Shown here: positions 21,601 to 31,904 of the stretch, piece by piece
Layout of the letters: each line of letters starts with the position of its first letter
Position numbering within the stretch: the first letter of the stretch is position 1
NCBI GenBank assembly: GCA_013817245.1
Contig: JACDDA010000001.1
Coordinates: 372,001-436,000, forward strand
Direction of reading: 5' to 3'
Source: Gammaproteobacteria bacterium
GTDB taxonomy: Bacteria > Pseudomonadota > Gammaproteobacteria > HTCC5015
DNA length: 64,000 nucleotides
Program-made: the position numbers and the translations under genes
The notes under the pieces: model-generated
Databases searched by the model: none
What the model was told of the DNA's origin: nothing
What the model saw: the letters and a program-made list of their open reading frames with translations, nothing else

Positions 21601-23090
21601 ATTTAAAACAAGTGAACCCTGCTGCTTTAGTCTCAGTGAAATTAGTATCTGAGCCGGGCGTGGGCACCATCGCCGCCGGTGTAGCAAAAGCGTACGCTGA
21701 TTTAATTACCATTTCAGGTTATGACGGCGGCACCGGTGCAAGTCCATTAACGTCGGTACGTTATGCTGGCTCACCGTGGGAATTAGGTTTAGTAGAAACT
21801 CATCAAACCTTACGCGCTAATAATTTGCGCGACAAAGTTCGTTTGCAAACCGATGGTGGTTTAAAAACCGGTATTGATGTGATCAAAGCGGCGATCTTAG
21901 GTGCAGAAAGTTTTGGTTTTGGCACTATGCCGATGGTAGTGTTGGGTTGTAAGTTTTTACGCATTTGTCACTTAAACAATTGCGCCACGGGTGTGGCAAC
22001 GCAAAACAATATTCTGCGCTTGCGTCATTTCCGCGGCAATCCAGAAAAAGTAATGAATTATTTTAAATTCGTCGCACGCGAAACACGCGAATTAATGGCG
22101 CAATTAGGCGTGCGTAAAATTACTGATTTAATTGGCCGCACCGATCTTTTAGACGTGTTACCAGGCACAACTGAAAAACAACGCAAATTAGATTTAAGCG
22201 CGATGTTATCAGACGCCGGCGTACCAGCAGACAAACCCACACATTGTGTAACGCCAACCAATCCGCCGTTTGACAAAGGCGAGTTAGCCGAACAAATGGT
22301 GCGCGATACTTTGTCTGCGATTGAGAAAAAACACGGTGGTGAGTTTAGTTACGCAGTAAGTAACTACAATCGCTCCATGGGCGCACGTTTATCCGGTGAA
22401 ATCGCTAAACGTCATGGCAACTTAGGCATGGAAGACGCACCCATTACTATTAAATTAAAAGGCACCGCAGGACAAAGTTTAGGCGTTTGGAATGCGGGCG
22501 GTTTACATTTATATTTAGAAGGTGATGCTAACGACTATGTCGGCAAAGGTATGGCAGGCGGCAAAATCGTAATACATCCTGCAAGCGATGCGCCTTTCGT
22601 TGGCAAAGACACCACCATCATCGGCAACACATGTTTGTATGGTGCAACCGGCGGGAAATTATTTGCAGCAGGTCAAGCGGGCGAACGTTTTGCTGTGCGT
22701 AACTCTGGCGCATTTACGGTAGTAGAAGGCATCGGTGATCACGGTTGCGAATATATGACCGGCGGCGTAGTGACTATTCTCGGCCCCACCGGCGTGAACT
22801 TCGGTGCAGGTATGACGGGTGGTTTTGCGTTTGTACTGGATCACGACAATAGTTTTGTTGATCGTTTTAATCGCGAATTGATTGATATTCATCGCATCAA
22901 CACGGAAGCGATGGAAGCGTATCAACATTTCTTGATGGACACTTTGCGCGAACACGTGCGAGAAACTGCGAGTCCTTGGGGGCAACAACTGCTAGAGGAT
23001 TTTTATGGTTCATTGCACCGCTTCTGGTTAGTCAAACCAAAAGCAACCGAACTAGATTCCTTACTCGAAACACTGCGCGAAGCCGCTTAA
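18618..23090 (+). CDS. gltB: Glutamate synthase (NADPH) large subunit
   Basis: GltB takes ammonia from glutamine and adds it to 2-oxoglutarate, giving two glutamates. From the ATG at 18618 (AGGA nine bases upstream) the protein has 1490 residues. The class-II amidotransferase nucleophile is Cys22 in [11 protein letters not shown], exposed after removal of a 21-residue propeptide. The central domain, the FMN-binding synthase domain ([29 protein letters not shown]), the 3Fe-4S ligands in [15 protein letters not shown], and the C-terminal beta-helix (GEHC-type glycine repeats, [10 protein letters not shown]) are all present. An upstream in-frame start at 18564 is less likely. gltD is not adjacent but at 1703. 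Confidence 0.97.
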   Translation: MSSENRQPVGGLYRPEFERDNCGFGLIAHMDNAPSHFLVKTAITALMRLTHRGAVAADGKTGDGCGLLLKKPDSFLRAKAAENGFKLADIYAVGMVFLNKDPALANHAKQFLNQALSERGLDVQGWRVVPTDTHACGEESLKTLPHIEQIFINAPAGMDVAQFERILFTARRISENALETQDPTFYIPSLSSKLISYKGLVMPAHLAEFYQDLQDESLTSALCVFHQRFSTNTWPQWRLAQPFRYLAHNGEINTIQGNRFWALARGPKCQTPLLPELPKMLPLVSLQGSDSCSLDNMLEVMLAGDIDIFRAMRTLIPPAWQNMSNIDANLKAFYEYNSMHMEPWDGPAGIVLTDGRYAACSMDRNGLRPARWVITKDRHITLASEIGVWDYKPEDVVSKGRLSPGQMIAADTETGKLLSSAEIDAVLMRRVPYLDWHKKHVQQMESRLDDQSFSDPPISATTLSVYEKLFQVTFEERDQILRVLAEAGQEAVGSMGDDTPMAVLSQKERSLYDYFRQQFAQVTNPPIDPLREQIVMSLETRLGRQSNLFEEKAEYAKRFIMKSPILSQVTFKKVLAINDPHYASQVIDLNYEPSLGLKQAIITITDQAVAAVKAGKTLIVLSDAAIAQNKLPAHVLLATGAVHHRLIREGLRCDANIIIETATARDSHHFAVLLSYGATAIYPYLAYESLNGMIGTNEIKDKDRHHLAKNFRAGIDKGLFKIMSKMGISAISSYRGGQLFEIIGLSDDIVELCFSGTTSRVKGADFADLQHDQQILANEAWDTRKSTRQGGLLKYIHDGEYHAYNPDVVNTIHKAVESGSYADYLAFAEVVNQRPPMVFRDLLVLKNNTTAVPIDEVEADTELFKRFDTAGMSLGALSPEAHEDLAIAMHRLGGRSNSGEGGEDPNRFGTERMSKIKQVASGRFGVTPHYLVNAEVLQIKIAQGAKPGEGGQLPGHKVNEMIAKLRYSKPGVALISPPPHHDIYSIEDLAQLIFDLKQVNPAALVSVKLVSEPGVGTIAAGVAKAYADLITISGYDGGTGASPLTSVRYAGSPWELGLVETHQTLRANNLRDKVRLQTDGGLKTGIDVIKAAILGAESFGFGTMPMVVLGCKFLRICHLNNCATGVATQNNILRLRHFRGNPEKVMNYFKFVARETRELMAQLGVRKITDLIGRTDLLDVLPGTTEKQRKLDLSAMLSDAGVPADKPTHCVTPTNPPFDKGELAEQMVRDTLSAIEKKHGGEFSYAVSNYNRSMGARLSGEIAKRHGNLGMEDAPITIKLKGTAGQSLGVWNAGGLHLYLEGDANDYVGKGMAGGKIVIHPASDAPFVGKDTTIIGNTCLYGATGGKLFAAGQAGERFAVRNSGAFTVVEGIGDHGCEYMTGGVVTILGPTGVNFGAGMTGGFAFVLDHDNSFVDRFNRELIDIHRINTEAMEAYQHFLMDTLREHVRETASPWGQQLLEDFYGSLHRFWLVKPKATELDSLLETLREAA

Positions 23091-23114
23091 ACTAGCACGC
23101 GCGTGACACTAACA

Positions 23115-23161
23115 ATCTCATCTGCAGCTGTTTTGATTCATACAAAACAAGCAGATGAGAT
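23115..23161. other. Long imperfect hairpin between gltB and dnaG
   Basis: ATCTCATCTGC (23115-23125) and GCAGATGAGAT (23151-23161) are perfect 11-base complements, and GTTTTG/CAAAAC inside them pair as well, giving about 17 base pairs around a short loop. No T-run follows on either strand. It may stop or stabilise the gltB mRNA. It lies at a probable rearrangement junction. Confidence 0.6.
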
Positions 23162-23176
23162 ATTAATTGTTAAATC

Positions 23177-24976
23177 ATGAGCCGCATCCCACAATCTTTT
23201 CTTGATGACTTATTAAATCGTATTGATATTGTCGATGTGATTGACGCGCGCGTCACACTCAAAAAAACCGGCAGTAATTATTCTGCTTGCTGCCCTTTCC
23301 ATCATGAAAAATCACCTTCGTTTACGGTCAGCCCCACGAAACAGTTTTATCATTGTTTTGGTTGCGGCGCACACGGCACGGCCATTCGTTTTATTATGGA
23401 ATATGAGCGCATTGAATTTCCAGAAGCAGTTGAACAACTTGCTGCCTCAATTGGTTTAGATGTTCCGCGCGAAGGCGGCGAACATGTTTCACGCGACGCC
23501 AATGCATTACTGTATGAAACATTAAATGCGGCCAAAGTTGCCTATAAACAATATTTGAAACAAACGCCTACAGCCATTGAATATTTAAAAAATCGCGGCG
23601 TTAACGGCGAAACCGCCGCATTGTTTGAAATAGGTTATACACCCGAAGCTTGGGATACTTTATTCAAAACCGCCAATAATCAAACCGAAGCAATTCAAGC
23701 TTTATTACAAAGCGGCATGTTGATTGAAAAAGAAAATAGTAAAAATGCATTTTATGATCGTTTTCGACAACGCATCATGTTTCCTATTCGCGATCGACGC
23801 GGTCGCACCATTGGTTTTGGCGGACGTTTGTTAGTAAACGCAGAGAATCAACCAAAATATTTAAACTCGCCCGAGACGCCTATTTTTCACAAAGGCCAAG
23901 AATTATTTGGTTTATACGAAGCCCGCAGCGCCAACAATAAATTAGAACAATTATTAGTCGTTGAAGGTTATATGGATGTCGTCATGCTGCATCAGCATGG
24001 CATTAATTATAGCGTCGCGACTTTAGGCACCGCCACTACTAGCGAGCATTTACATTTATTATTCCGTTATACCGATACGGTGGTATTTTGTTTTGATGGC
24101 GATAATGCAGGAAGACGCGCCGCGTGGCGTGCATTGGAAACATCATTACCTTTAATCAACGGTAGCAAACAAGTACGTTTTTTATTTTTGCCCGATGGCG
24201 AAGATCCAGACTCCTTAGTTCAAAAAGAAACTAACAGTGTATTTGCGCAGCGTGTTTTTAATGCGCAAAGTTTGCCGGATTATTTGTTTGCGCATTTAAC
24301 CGAAGAGTTACCGCTGAATGACGCGGCTAATCGCGCGCGATTAGTGGAAAAAGCGAAGCCTTTATTGCAACGCATTCAAGATGGCGTTTTAAAAGCCTTA
24401 ATCGTTCAACAGCTTGCAGAAAAAGTCCAACTACCGATTAATACCTTACTCAATAGTTTAGGCAACAGCTTGATCGCGCCCACGAAACCCGAACGTGCTG
24501 CACGTCCCACTGAAGCTTTGATCTCAACTATTAGTTCGCCTATAAAACCTCAACAACCCGTATTAGTACAACATCAATTACAAATGAATGATGTGCGCAC
24601 CGCGATTGCGGTATTACTCGCACAACCCACAGTTGCCTTGCAATGCAGCGAAAGTAGTTTGGAAGCCATTCAACAAGTTCAGCAAGCAGGTGTGGAATTA
24701 CTGGTCGAGCTAATTGATTGTGTGCGCGAAGAACCTTCCTTAAGTTCGCCTGCCTTGCTCAATCGTTATGAAGATCATGAACACGCAAATGCTTTATATC
24801 AATTAGCACTACAGCCGTTAGCCGTGCACGATGCTGAAACAGAATTACCCGGAATTTTTATGGATGCTATTAACAATCTGGTTAAAAAAGCGCATAAACA
24901 ACGCATCACCGAACTATCTCAACGTTACGATCAACTGAGCGATGAAGAAAAAGTCGAATTACAGCGTTTGTCTTAA
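23177..24976 (+). CDS. dnaG: DNA primase
   Basis: DnaG makes RNA primers at the replication fork. The 599-residue protein has the zinc-binding domain (C39, H42, C60, C63 in CPFH...CFGC), the RNA polymerase core with GRTIGFGGRLL near 213, the TOPRIM motifs VVEGYMDVV (catalytic Glu) near 257 and FCFDGDNAGRRAA near 305, and a divergent C-terminal region of about 150 residues expected to bind the DnaB helicase. It normally sits after rpsU and before rpoD; here it follows gltB, and metK follows it. Confidence 0.96.
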   Translation: MSRIPQSFLDDLLNRIDIVDVIDARVTLKKTGSNYSACCPFHHEKSPSFTVSPTKQFYHCFGCGAHGTAIRFIMEYERIEFPEAVEQLAASIGLDVPREGGEHVSRDANALLYETLNAAKVAYKQYLKQTPTAIEYLKNRGVNGETAALFEIGYTPEAWDTLFKTANNQTEAIQALLQSGMLIEKENSKNAFYDRFRQRIMFPIRDRRGRTIGFGGRLLVNAENQPKYLNSPETPIFHKGQELFGLYEARSANNKLEQLLVVEGYMDVVMLHQHGINYSVATLGTATTSEHLHLLFRYTDTVVFCFDGDNAGRRAAWRALETSLPLINGSKQVRFLFLPDGEDPDSLVQKETNSVFAQRVFNAQSLPDYLFAHLTEELPLNDAANRARLVEKAKPLLQRIQDGVLKALIVQQLAEKVQLPINTLLNSLGNSLIAPTKPERAARPTEALISTISSPIKPQQPVLVQHQLQMNDVRTAIAVLLAQPTVALQCSESSLEAIQQVQQAGVELLVELIDCVREEPSLSSPALLNRYEDHEHANALYQLALQPLAVHDAETELPGIFMDAINNLVKKAHKQRITELSQRYDQLSDEEKVELQRLS

Positions 24977-25147
24977 CTTATACAATCCCGCTGCGCTTAT
25001 GGCGCTGGTTTTATCATTAAAAGTTCATCACCATTCATAGCCAATATGAGTAGAAATACTCCCCTTCCCCAACCGTCTTCAGTAGAATGGCGACCTTTCT
25101 TGGCCCGGTCTTCCGGCAACCCCGGTTTTTTATAGGTACGGCGTGTT

Positions 25148-26308
25148 ATGGCAAAAAACTACATTTTTACTTCCGAATCGGTCTCTGAAGGCCATCCCGA
25201 CAAAATGTGCGATCAGATTTCAGACGCCGTGTTGGATGCCATCCTCGCGCAAGACCCCTACGCCCGCGTGGCCTGCGAAACCTTGGCCAAAACCGGCATG
25301 GTAGTGCTGGCCGGTGAGATCACCACTACCGCCAACATCGACTACGAGAAAATCGTCCGCGAGACGGTTTTAAGCATTGGTTACAACCATTCTGATATGG
25401 GTTTTGATGGTGCCACCTGCGCGGTAATTAACGCCTTAGGCAAACAATCCCCCGATATCGCGCAAGGCGTCGATCGTCAAAAACCAGAAGACCAAGGTGC
25501 CGGCGATCAAGGTTTGATGTTCGGTTTTGCGACCAATGAAACCAGTGTATTGATGCCCGCTCCGATCACCTATTCGCATTTGTTAGTGCGCAAACAAGCC
25601 GAATTACGCAAATCCGGTAAATTGCCATGGTTACGTCCGGATGCCAAAAGCCAAGTCACTTTCCGTTATGAAAATGGTAAGCCTGTCACCGTTGAAGCGA
25701 TTGTATTGTCCACCCAGCATTCCCCCGATATCAGCCAATCGGAATTGCGCGATGCGGTTATGGAAGAAATCATCAAACCCGTATTTCCTGGCGAATGGTT
25801 AAATGCCAAAACTCAATATCATATTAATCCTACCGGCCAATTTATTATTGGCGGCCCGGTGGGTGATTGCGGCTTAACCGGCCGCAAAATTATTGTGGAT
25901 ACTTACGGCGGCATGGCGCGCCACGGCGGCGGCGCTTTTTCCGGTAAAGACCCTTCAAAAGTGGATCGCTCCGCGGCCTATGCGGGTCGTTATGTGGCAA
26001 AGAATATTGTTGCTGCCGGTTTAGCCGAACAATGCGAAATCCAAATTAGCTATGCCATCGGGGTCGCGCAACCAACGTCTATCAGCGTTGATACTTTCGG
26101 CACAGGTAAAATCGATGACGCTAAAATTGTTGGGCTAGTGCGCGATCATTTTGATTTACGTCCTTACGGCATTCAACGCATGCTCGATTTACTACATCCG
26201 ATCTATCAACCCACCGCGTCTTATGGCCACTTTGGTCGCGAAGACATTGCCTTGCCTTGGGAGCGTACTGATAAAGCCGCCATCCTAAGCAAAGCTGCAG
26301 GAGTATAA
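25148..26308 (+). CDS. metK: S-adenosylmethionine synthetase
   Basis: MetK makes SAM from methionine and ATP. The 386-residue protein has [20 protein letters not shown] at the N-terminus, [12 protein letters not shown] near 118, and the phosphate-binding [19 protein letters not shown] near 258. All three repeats of the fold are present. The 171-base gap upstream contains a TAGAAT (25083-25088) and, 17 bases before the start, a short CCGG...CCGG stem followed by six T (25113-25131), which could be a weak attenuator. ahcY follows after two bases. Confidence 0.97.
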   Translation: MAKNYIFTSESVSEGHPDKMCDQISDAVLDAILAQDPYARVACETLAKTGMVVLAGEITTTANIDYEKIVRETVLSIGYNHSDMGFDGATCAVINALGKQSPDIAQGVDRQKPEDQGAGDQGLMFGFATNETSVLMPAPITYSHLLVRKQAELRKSGKLPWLRPDAKSQVTFRYENGKPVTVEAIVLSTQHSPDISQSELRDAVMEEIIKPVFPGEWLNAKTQYHINPTGQFIIGGPVGDCGLTGRKIIVDTYGGMARHGGGAFSGKDPSKVDRSAAYAGRYVAKNIVAAGLAEQCEIQISYAIGVAQPTSISVDTFGTGKIDDAKIVGLVRDHFDLRPYGIQRMLDLLHPIYQPTASYGHFGREDIALPWERTDKAAILSKAAGV

Positions 26309-26310
26309 AG

Positions 26311-27732
26311 ATGCAAAACAATACCGCTGAAAAACTAAATCCCGATTACGCCATTGCTGATATCAAATTAGCTGATTGGGGTCGTAAAGAAATTGCTATC
26401 GCCGAAACTGAAATGCCGGGGCTTATGTCCACGCGCGAAGAATATCGTAAAGCACAACCTTTAAAAGGTGCGCGCATTGCCGGTTCATTGCATATGACGA
26501 TTCAAACTGCAGTGTTAATTGAAACACTGGTGGAACTCGGTGCAGAAGTGCGTTGGGCATCGTGCAATATTTATTCTACTCAAGATCACGCAGCAGCAGC
26601 CATTGCAGCGCGCGATGTACCCGTTTTTGCTTATAAAGGTGAATCACTGGAAGAATATTGGGAATACACACATCGCATCATGGAATGGCATGACGGCGGC
26701 ACTCCCAACATGATTCTCGATGATGGCGGCGACGCCACCATGTTAGCGATTTTAGGCTCTAAAGCCGAAAAAGATATTAGCGTGTTAAATAATCCCGGCA
26801 GCGAAGAAGAAACTTTTTTATTCGCTTCGATCAAAAAACATTTAGCGCTCAAACCCAGCGGTTGGTACACCCAGTTAGCGAAAAACATTAAAGGCGTTAC
26901 TGAAGAAACCACTACCGGTGTGCATCGTCTATATCAAATGCAAAAAGATAACACCTTGCCATTCCCCGCAATTAACGTGAATGACTCCGTCACCAAATCT
27001 AAATTTGATAATTTATACGGCTGCCGCGAATCTTTGGTTGACGGCATTAAGCGTGCAACCGATGTCATGATCGCCGGTAAAATCGCTATCGTTTGCGGTT
27101 ACGGTGATGTAGGTAAAGGTTGTGCACAATCATTACGCGGTTTAGGCGCTGTTGTATGGGTCACCGAAATTGATCCGATCTGTGCATTACAAGCAGCAAT
27201 GGAAGGTTATCGCGTAGTAACGATGGAAGATGCAGCGGCGGTTGGTGATATTTTTGTTACCGCAACTGGTAATTTCCACGTCATCACTCACGAACACTTA
27301 ATCGCTATGAAAGACCAAGCGATTGTTTGCAATATTGGTCACTTCGATAATGAAATTGATATTGCCAGTCTTAAACAATATCAGTGGGACAATATCAAAC
27401 CCCAAGTTGATCACGTCATTTTCCCCAACAAAAAACGCATTATCTTGTTAGCAGAAGGCCGCTTAGTGAATTTAGGTTGCGGTACAGGTCATCCGAGTTT
27501 TGTAATGTCGAATTCATTTACCAATCAAACGTTGGCGCAAATCGAATTATGGAATAACAACGGTCAATATAAAAACCAAGTGTATATCCTGCCAAAAATT
27601 CTTGATGAAAAAGTCGCCGCATTACATTTAGGTAAAATTGGCGCCAAACTAACTAAGCTGACACCAACACAAGCGAAATACATTAGCGTTTCAGCAGATG
27701 GTCCTTATAAGCCCGATCATTATCGTTATTAA
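26311..27732 (+). CDS. ahcY: Adenosylhomocysteinase
   Basis: AhcY hydrolyses S-adenosylhomocysteine to adenosine and homocysteine, clearing the inhibitory product of methyl transfer. The 473-residue protein has the substrate-binding [19 protein letters not shown] near 50, [13 protein letters not shown] near 198, the NAD-binding [20 protein letters not shown] near 267 and the C-terminal [11 protein letters not shown] that reaches into the neighbouring subunit. The length is that of the long proteobacterial form with an insert. It is tightly coupled to metK (two-base gap). Confidence 0.97.
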   Translation: MQNNTAEKLNPDYAIADIKLADWGRKEIAIAETEMPGLMSTREEYRKAQPLKGARIAGSLHMTIQTAVLIETLVELGAEVRWASCNIYSTQDHAAAAIAARDVPVFAYKGESLEEYWEYTHRIMEWHDGGTPNMILDDGGDATMLAILGSKAEKDISVLNNPGSEEETFLFASIKKHLALKPSGWYTQLAKNIKGVTEETTTGVHRLYQMQKDNTLPFPAINVNDSVTKSKFDNLYGCRESLVDGIKRATDVMIAGKIAIVCGYGDVGKGCAQSLRGLGAVVWVTEIDPICALQAAMEGYRVVTMEDAAAVGDIFVTATGNFHVITHEHLIAMKDQAIVCNIGHFDNEIDIASLKQYQWDNIKPQVDHVIFPNKKRIILLAEGRLVNLGCGTGHPSFVMSNSFTNQTLAQIELWNNNGQYKNQVYILPKILDEKVAALHLGKIGAKLTKLTPTQAKYISVSADGPYKPDHYRY

Positions 27733-27746
27733 TTAGCTCCCGCCAA

Positions 27747-27782
27747 GGGCGATAACATTCTATAAAAAAAATATTATCGCCC
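27747..27782. other. Perfect 9-bp inverted repeat between ahcY and metF
   Basis: GGGCGATAA (27747-27755) and TTATCGCCC (27774-27782) flank an 18-base A-rich loop, and the right arm ends 18 bases before the metF start. Without a T-run it does not look like a terminator. It may be an operator or a processing hairpin within metK-ahcY-metF. Confidence 0.5.
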
Positions 27783-27800
27783 GTTCAGGAAAAATAAAAT

Positions 27801-28646
27801 ATGGAATCACAACGCCTGCACGTACCGACTTTTAGTTTTGAATTTTTCCCACCCAAAACAGCCGAAGGTCGACAAAAACTCTTAAAAGTACATAGCGAAT
27901 TAGCCGCATTAAAGCCGCGCTTTTTTTCCGTGACTTTTGGTGCAGGTGGTTCTACTCGCGATCGTACCCTAGAAACCATCGCTGACATTAAAAGCGCCGG
28001 CTCCGATGCCGCACCACACATCTCATGTGTCGCGTCTAGCAAAACCGAAATCGCTGAGTTATTAATTCATTATCAACAAACCGGCATTAAACATTTAGTC
28101 GCTTTGCGCGGCGACATGCCTTCCGGCGACCCTGCTCGTGGCGAATTTAATCATGCGAATGAATTAGTTGAATTCATTCGCAAAACCACCGGTAAGGATT
28201 TTTTTATTGAAATTGCAGCTTATCCAGAAACGCATCCACAAGCACATTCTACTGAAAAAGATTTGCAAAACTTTAAACGCAAAGCAGACGCCGGTGCCGA
28301 TAGCGCCATCACTCAATATTTTTATAATCCAGATTCCTATTTTTATTTTGTGGAACGCTGCGAAAAAATGGGCATTAATTTACCCATCGTGCCGGGCATT
28401 ATGCCGATTACTAACTACACGCGCCTGGCACGTTTTTCCGATGCCTGTGGCGCAGAGATTCCGCGTTGGATTCGCAAACAACTTGAAGCCTACGGCGATG
28501 ACGAAGCCGCGATTCGCGACTTCGGCACCGAAGTAGTTACTAATTTATGTCACACCTTATTAGAAGCAGGTGCGCCGGGATTACATTTTTATACTATGAA
28601 TCAAACCGAACCGACGTTAGCGTTGTGGAAAAATTTAGGCTTATAA
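27801..28646 (+). CDS. metF: 5,10-methylenetetrahydrofolate reductase
   Basis: MetF reduces methylene-THF to methyl-THF for methionine synthesis, with FAD as cofactor. The 281-residue protein shows the TIM-barrel family motifs FEFFPPKT near 13 (catalytic Glu), FSVTFGAGGSTRDRT near 40, HLVALRGDMPSGD near 97, ADSAITQYFYNPDSY near 168 and PGIMPITNYTRLARF near 195. It completes a metK-ahcY-metF cluster for the activated-methyl cycle. Convergent dps ends 8 bases beyond its stop. Confidence 0.96.
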   Translation: MESQRLHVPTFSFEFFPPKTAEGRQKLLKVHSELAALKPRFFSVTFGAGGSTRDRTLETIADIKSAGSDAAPHISCVASSKTEIAELLIHYQQTGIKHLVALRGDMPSGDPARGEFNHANELVEFIRKTTGKDFFIEIAAYPETHPQAHSTEKDLQNFKRKADAGADSAITQYFYNPDSYFYFVERCEKMGINLPIVPGIMPITNYTRLARFSDACGAEIPRWIRKQLEAYGDDEAAIRDFGTEVVTNLCHTLLEAGAPGLHFYTMNQTEPTLALWKNLGL

Positions 28647-28654
28647 AACATTAA

Positions 28655-29125
28655 TTAACTCTCTAGTAAACTCCGCAACATCCACGCATTCTTTTCATGC
28701 AACTGAATGCGCTGAGTTAACAAATCTGCACTCGCTTCATCAAATGCTTTTTGCACCATCGGATAGGCTGCGCGCGCAGTACGAACCACCGCTTCTTGAC
28801 CTTCTGCCAATAATTTAATCATATCAACGGCTTTAGGTACACCCGTGGTTTCTTGAATAGAACCTAACTTCAAATATTCTACATAAGTACCCGGCGCCAG
28901 AAAATCTAAAGCACGAATACGCTCTGCAACCAAATCAACGGCTAAAGCTAATTCGTTGTACTGAGTTTCAAACAATAAATGCAAGGTTTGAAACATAGTT
29001 CCCGTCACATTCCAATGGAAATTATGCGTTTTCAAGTACAAGATATAAGCGTCCGTCAATAGTTTAGAAAGCTCATGGCTGATGTTTTTACGATCTTGCT
29101 CACTAATACCAATATTGATGTCCAT
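28655..29125 (-). CDS. dps: Dps-family DNA-binding/ferritin-like protein
   Basis: Dps proteins form 12-subunit shells that oxidise and store iron and protect DNA under stress. The 156-residue protein has the intersubunit ferroxidase motif THNFHWNVTG near 33-42 (His), FETQYNELALAVDLVAERIRALD at about 52-74 (Asp, Glu), and the helical C-terminus. The N-terminus is short with few lysines, so DNA binding is uncertain. It is transcribed alone, divergent from bioA across an AT-rich 188-base gap in which I find no clear OxyR or Fur site. Confidence 0.92.
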   Translation of the reverse strand: MDINIGISEQDRKNISHELSKLLTDAYILYLKTHNFHWNVTGTMFQTLHLLFETQYNELALAVDLVAERIRALDFLAPGTYVEYLKLGSIQETTGVPKAVDMIKLLAEGQEAVVRTARAAYPMVQKAFDEASADLLTQRIQLHEKNAWMLRSLLES

Positions 29126-29313
29126 ACTAAACTCGCTGTGTTTGTGTTACATATTTGGGCTTATCTATACGAATTTGGGTGATTAAAAATTCATACTATA
29201 AATAAAATTAATAGGATCCTGCGTGCCAAGCCTTCTGACAGGTTCTGAAATGGTTTTTCAAGCTGTCGTAATATCTGGCCTATATCTCCCTTCTCCGCAT
29301 TGACTGTATTACA

Positions 29314-30672
29314 ATGCACAATATGAATAATCAACAACTGATCGAACGCGATCTTGCCGTCCTCTGGCATCCTTGCACCCAAATGAAAGATCATGAATGG
29401 CTGCCTTTAGTGCCGATTCAATCTGCACAAGGTGTGTGGTTGCATGATTTTGATGGCAATCGTTATTTAGATGCGGTGAGTTCTTGGTGGGTAAATTTAT
29501 TTGGGCATAATAACCCTCGTATTAATGCCTCGATTCAACAACAGTTACACACGCTAGAACATGTCATGCTCGCGGGTTTCAGTCATGAGCCTGCCATTAA
29601 ACTCGCCGAACGTTTAATCGCGCTCGCACCTCCCGGTTTGCATCGCGTATTTTATGCAGACAACGGTTCTGCAGCCGTTGAAGTCGCGTTAAAAATGAGT
29701 TTTCACTATTGGAAAAATAGTGGCCAAACCCAACGCACTAAATTTATTACGTTAGCAAATAGTTATCACGGCGAAACCTTAGGTGCATTAGCCGTGGGTG
29801 ATGTAGCTTTATATAAAGATACCTACGCACCTTTATTGATGGAAGTGATTACTGCGCCGTCACCGGATTGTTTTTATTGTGAGGCAGGCGAAAGCTGGGA
29901 AGCTTACAGCTTAAAACAATTCACCAAGATGGAAGCGTTATTAGCCGAGCATCATCAACACACTTGCGCGGTGATTGTAGAACCCTTAGTACAATGCGCG
30001 GGTAGTATGCGCATGTATCATCCTATTTATTTAACTAAATTGCGCGAGGCTTGCGATCGTTATCACGTGCATTTAATCGCGGATGAAATTGCCGTGGGCT
30101 TTGGCCGTACAGGTACTTTATTTGCCTGTGAGCAAGCTAACATCACGCCTGATTTTATGTGTTTATCTAAAGGTTTAACTGGCGGTTATTTGCCATTATC
30201 AGCCGTGTTAACTCGTGAATCTATTTACGCCGCTTTTTACGATGATTACGCGGCCCAAAAAGCATTTTTGCATTCGCATAGTTACACCGGCAATGCACTT
30301 GCCTGTAGCGCAGCGCTCGCTACTTTGGATATTTTTTCAACTGATGATGTGTTATTGAGCAATCAAAATAAATCTCGTTTATTGCATGCTGCGGTGGCTG
30401 ATTTAGTCGACCATTCGCAGGTAGCTGAAATACGTCAACACGGCATGATATTGGCGATTGAATTGATTAAAGATAAAGCTAACCGCACACCTTTCCCTGC
30501 CGCAGAACGCCGTGGTTTAAAAGTTTATCAACACGCGTTAAAGAACGAGGTTTTATTGCGACCATTAGGGAATGTCATTTATTTTATGCCGCCTTACATT
30601 ATTAGCGAAGCAGAAATAAGACAATTAGGCAGCGTCGCTAAAAACAGCATCGCTTTTGCTCTTAAAGACTAA
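29314..30672 (+). CDS. bioA: Adenosylmethionine-8-amino-7-oxononanoate aminotransferase
   Basis: BioA uses SAM as amino donor to make 7,8-diaminononanoate in biotin synthesis. The 452-residue class-III aminotransferase has LWHPCTQMKDHE near the start, DAVSSWWVNLFGHNNP near 55, YHGETLGALAVGD near 150, IADEIAVGFGRTGTLF near 253 and the PLP lysine in CLSKGLTGGYLPLSA near 287. ATG codons at 29314 and 29323 are both possible starts. No other bio genes are in view and I see no BirA operator upstream. Confidence 0.95.
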   Translation: MHNMNNQQLIERDLAVLWHPCTQMKDHEWLPLVPIQSAQGVWLHDFDGNRYLDAVSSWWVNLFGHNNPRINASIQQQLHTLEHVMLAGFSHEPAIKLAERLIALAPPGLHRVFYADNGSAAVEVALKMSFHYWKNSGQTQRTKFITLANSYHGETLGALAVGDVALYKDTYAPLLMEVITAPSPDCFYCEAGESWEAYSLKQFTKMEALLAEHHQHTCAVIVEPLVQCAGSMRMYHPIYLTKLREACDRYHVHLIADEIAVGFGRTGTLFACEQANITPDFMCLSKGLTGGYLPLSAVLTRESIYAAFYDDYAAQKAFLHSHSYTGNALACSAALATLDIFSTDDVLLSNQNKSRLLHAAVADLVDHSQVAEIRQHGMILAIELIKDKANRTPFPAAERRGLKVYQHALKNEVLLRPLGNVIYFMPPYIISEAEIRQLGSVAKNSIAFALKD

Positions 30673-30692
30673 GTAGGGATTAATTTCATAAC

Positions 30693-31424
30693 ATGCGCAA
30701 CACTCGTGTTTATTTACCAACGCCATTACACGCTGGTGAAACAGTTAATCTAGATGAACGCGCGCGCCATCATCTGGTAACGGTGTTGCGTTTTGAATCT
30801 GGAATGAGTTGCAACATCTTCGATGGCCAGGGTAATGAATACAGTGCGACTTTAGAAGTAAAAGGCAAACATGCACACGCATTATTGCAAAGTAAGATTA
30901 TTTCTCCGCGCGAATCACCGCTAGCCTTGCATCTCGGTCAAGGCATTTGCCGCAATGATCGTATGGACTGGGTGACTCAAAAAGCAGTCGAACTAGGCGT
31001 GCAACGTATCACGCCCATCATTACTGAGCGCACTCAAACACGCATGGATGTTAAGCGCGAAACCAAACGAATGGAACATTGGCAAGCGATTATAATTGCT
31101 GCGTGTGAACAATCAGGTCGTTGTTATTTGCCTACATTGCACGCACCATTAAATGTGCCCGAATGGCTAGATGCGTGCACGAATTTAGATGCGTGTTTAT
31201 TACTTGATCCACAAGGCGCGCAGACTGTGCAATCATTGCCGACCAACATAACATCGGCGGCATTATTTATTGGGCCAGAAGGTGGCTTAAGCGATAAAGA
31301 ACGTGAGGCGGCGTATCAACAAAATTGGCAAGGTTTACGTTTAGGGCCGCGTATTTTGCGCACAGAAACGGCTGCGTTAACCGGCATTAGCATTTTGCAA
31401 GCACGCTGGGGAGATTTTATTTAA
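30693..31424 (+). CDS. rsmE: 16S rRNA (uracil-1498-N3)-methyltransferase
   Basis: RsmE methylates U1498 of 16S rRNA using SAM and has the SPOUT trefoil-knot fold. The 243-residue protein has LDERARHHLVTVLRFE near 22, the substrate-binding KAVELGVQRITPIITERTQ near 97, and the knot motifs LFIGPEGGLSDKE near 190 and LRLGPRILRTETAALTGISIL near 212. It starts 21 bases after bioA and converges on chpC with a 6-base gap. Confidence 0.95.
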   Translation: MRNTRVYLPTPLHAGETVNLDERARHHLVTVLRFESGMSCNIFDGQGNEYSATLEVKGKHAHALLQSKIISPRESPLALHLGQGICRNDRMDWVTQKAVELGVQRITPIITERTQTRMDVKRETKRMEHWQAIIIAACEQSGRCYLPTLHAPLNVPEWLDACTNLDACLLLDPQGAQTVQSLPTNITSAALFIGPEGGLSDKEREAAYQQNWQGLRLGPRILRTETAALTGISILQARWGDFI

Positions 31425-31430
31425 AAGTGT

Positions 31431-31895
31431 TTATTGCCAATAACGATGTGTATAGGTCATCAATGCTTCGAAGTTAGGGATCGCAGCAATAATATCGCCA
31501 TTGATTTGAATATTCATGTTCACTAAACCATGACTGCTGTGTTCGCCATAGTCCACTACTTTTAACTGCGCTTCACCTAATACTAAAGGCGTAGGATCTT
31601 TTTGCGCCGTTAATGCAATATAGGGTAACAATTCCTCGTCATCTTCTGACAACGCATGCAAGACGATGGCTTTAGTTTGCATATTAAATTTAGGAATAGT
31701 ATCGCCAACTGCCGCTTCAAACGATAACAAGGGTACAGTCCATCCTCGCCACTGCACTTTACCAATCAAACCACCTTGCGCATCCACGACGATATCCAAT
31801 TCGCGGCCGTTAATAATATCTACCACCACGCTTGCAGGTAACAACAATTGTTGTTCATACATGCTTAGTAACATACATTGTATGGTGTCGCTCAT
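31431..31895 (-). CDS. chpC: CheW-like protein of the Chp system
   Basis: This 154-residue protein consists of one CheW-like domain (LPASVVVDIINGREL, GKVQWRGWTVPLLSFEAAVG, KAIVLHAL). It starts nine bases after the chpA stop, so it is the last gene of the chemosensory operon. By position and size it corresponds to P. aeruginosa ChpC, an accessory adaptor that may couple further receptors to ChpA. Single-domain CheW proteins diverge quickly, so the name rests mainly on position. Confidence 0.82.
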   Translation of the reverse strand: MSDTIQCMLLSMYEQQLLLPASVVVDIINGRELDIVVDAQGGLIGKVQWRGWTVPLLSFEAAVGDTIPKFNMQTKAIVLHALSEDDEELLPYIALTAQKDPTPLVLGEAQLKVVDYGEHSSHGLVNMNIQINGDIIAAIPNFEALMTYTHRYWQ

Positions 31896-31904
31896 GCATC
31901 ACTC

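Noticed and set aside
24977-25147. SAM or SAH riboswitch upstream of metK or ahcY.
   Set aside because: Only two bases separate metK and ahcY, and the metK leader shows no recognisable SAM-I, SAM-II or SAH aptamer core, only a short CCGG stem with a T-run.
29126-29313. BirA operator in front of bioA.
   Set aside because: No TTGTAAACC...GGTTTACAA-like palindrome can be seen in the gap.
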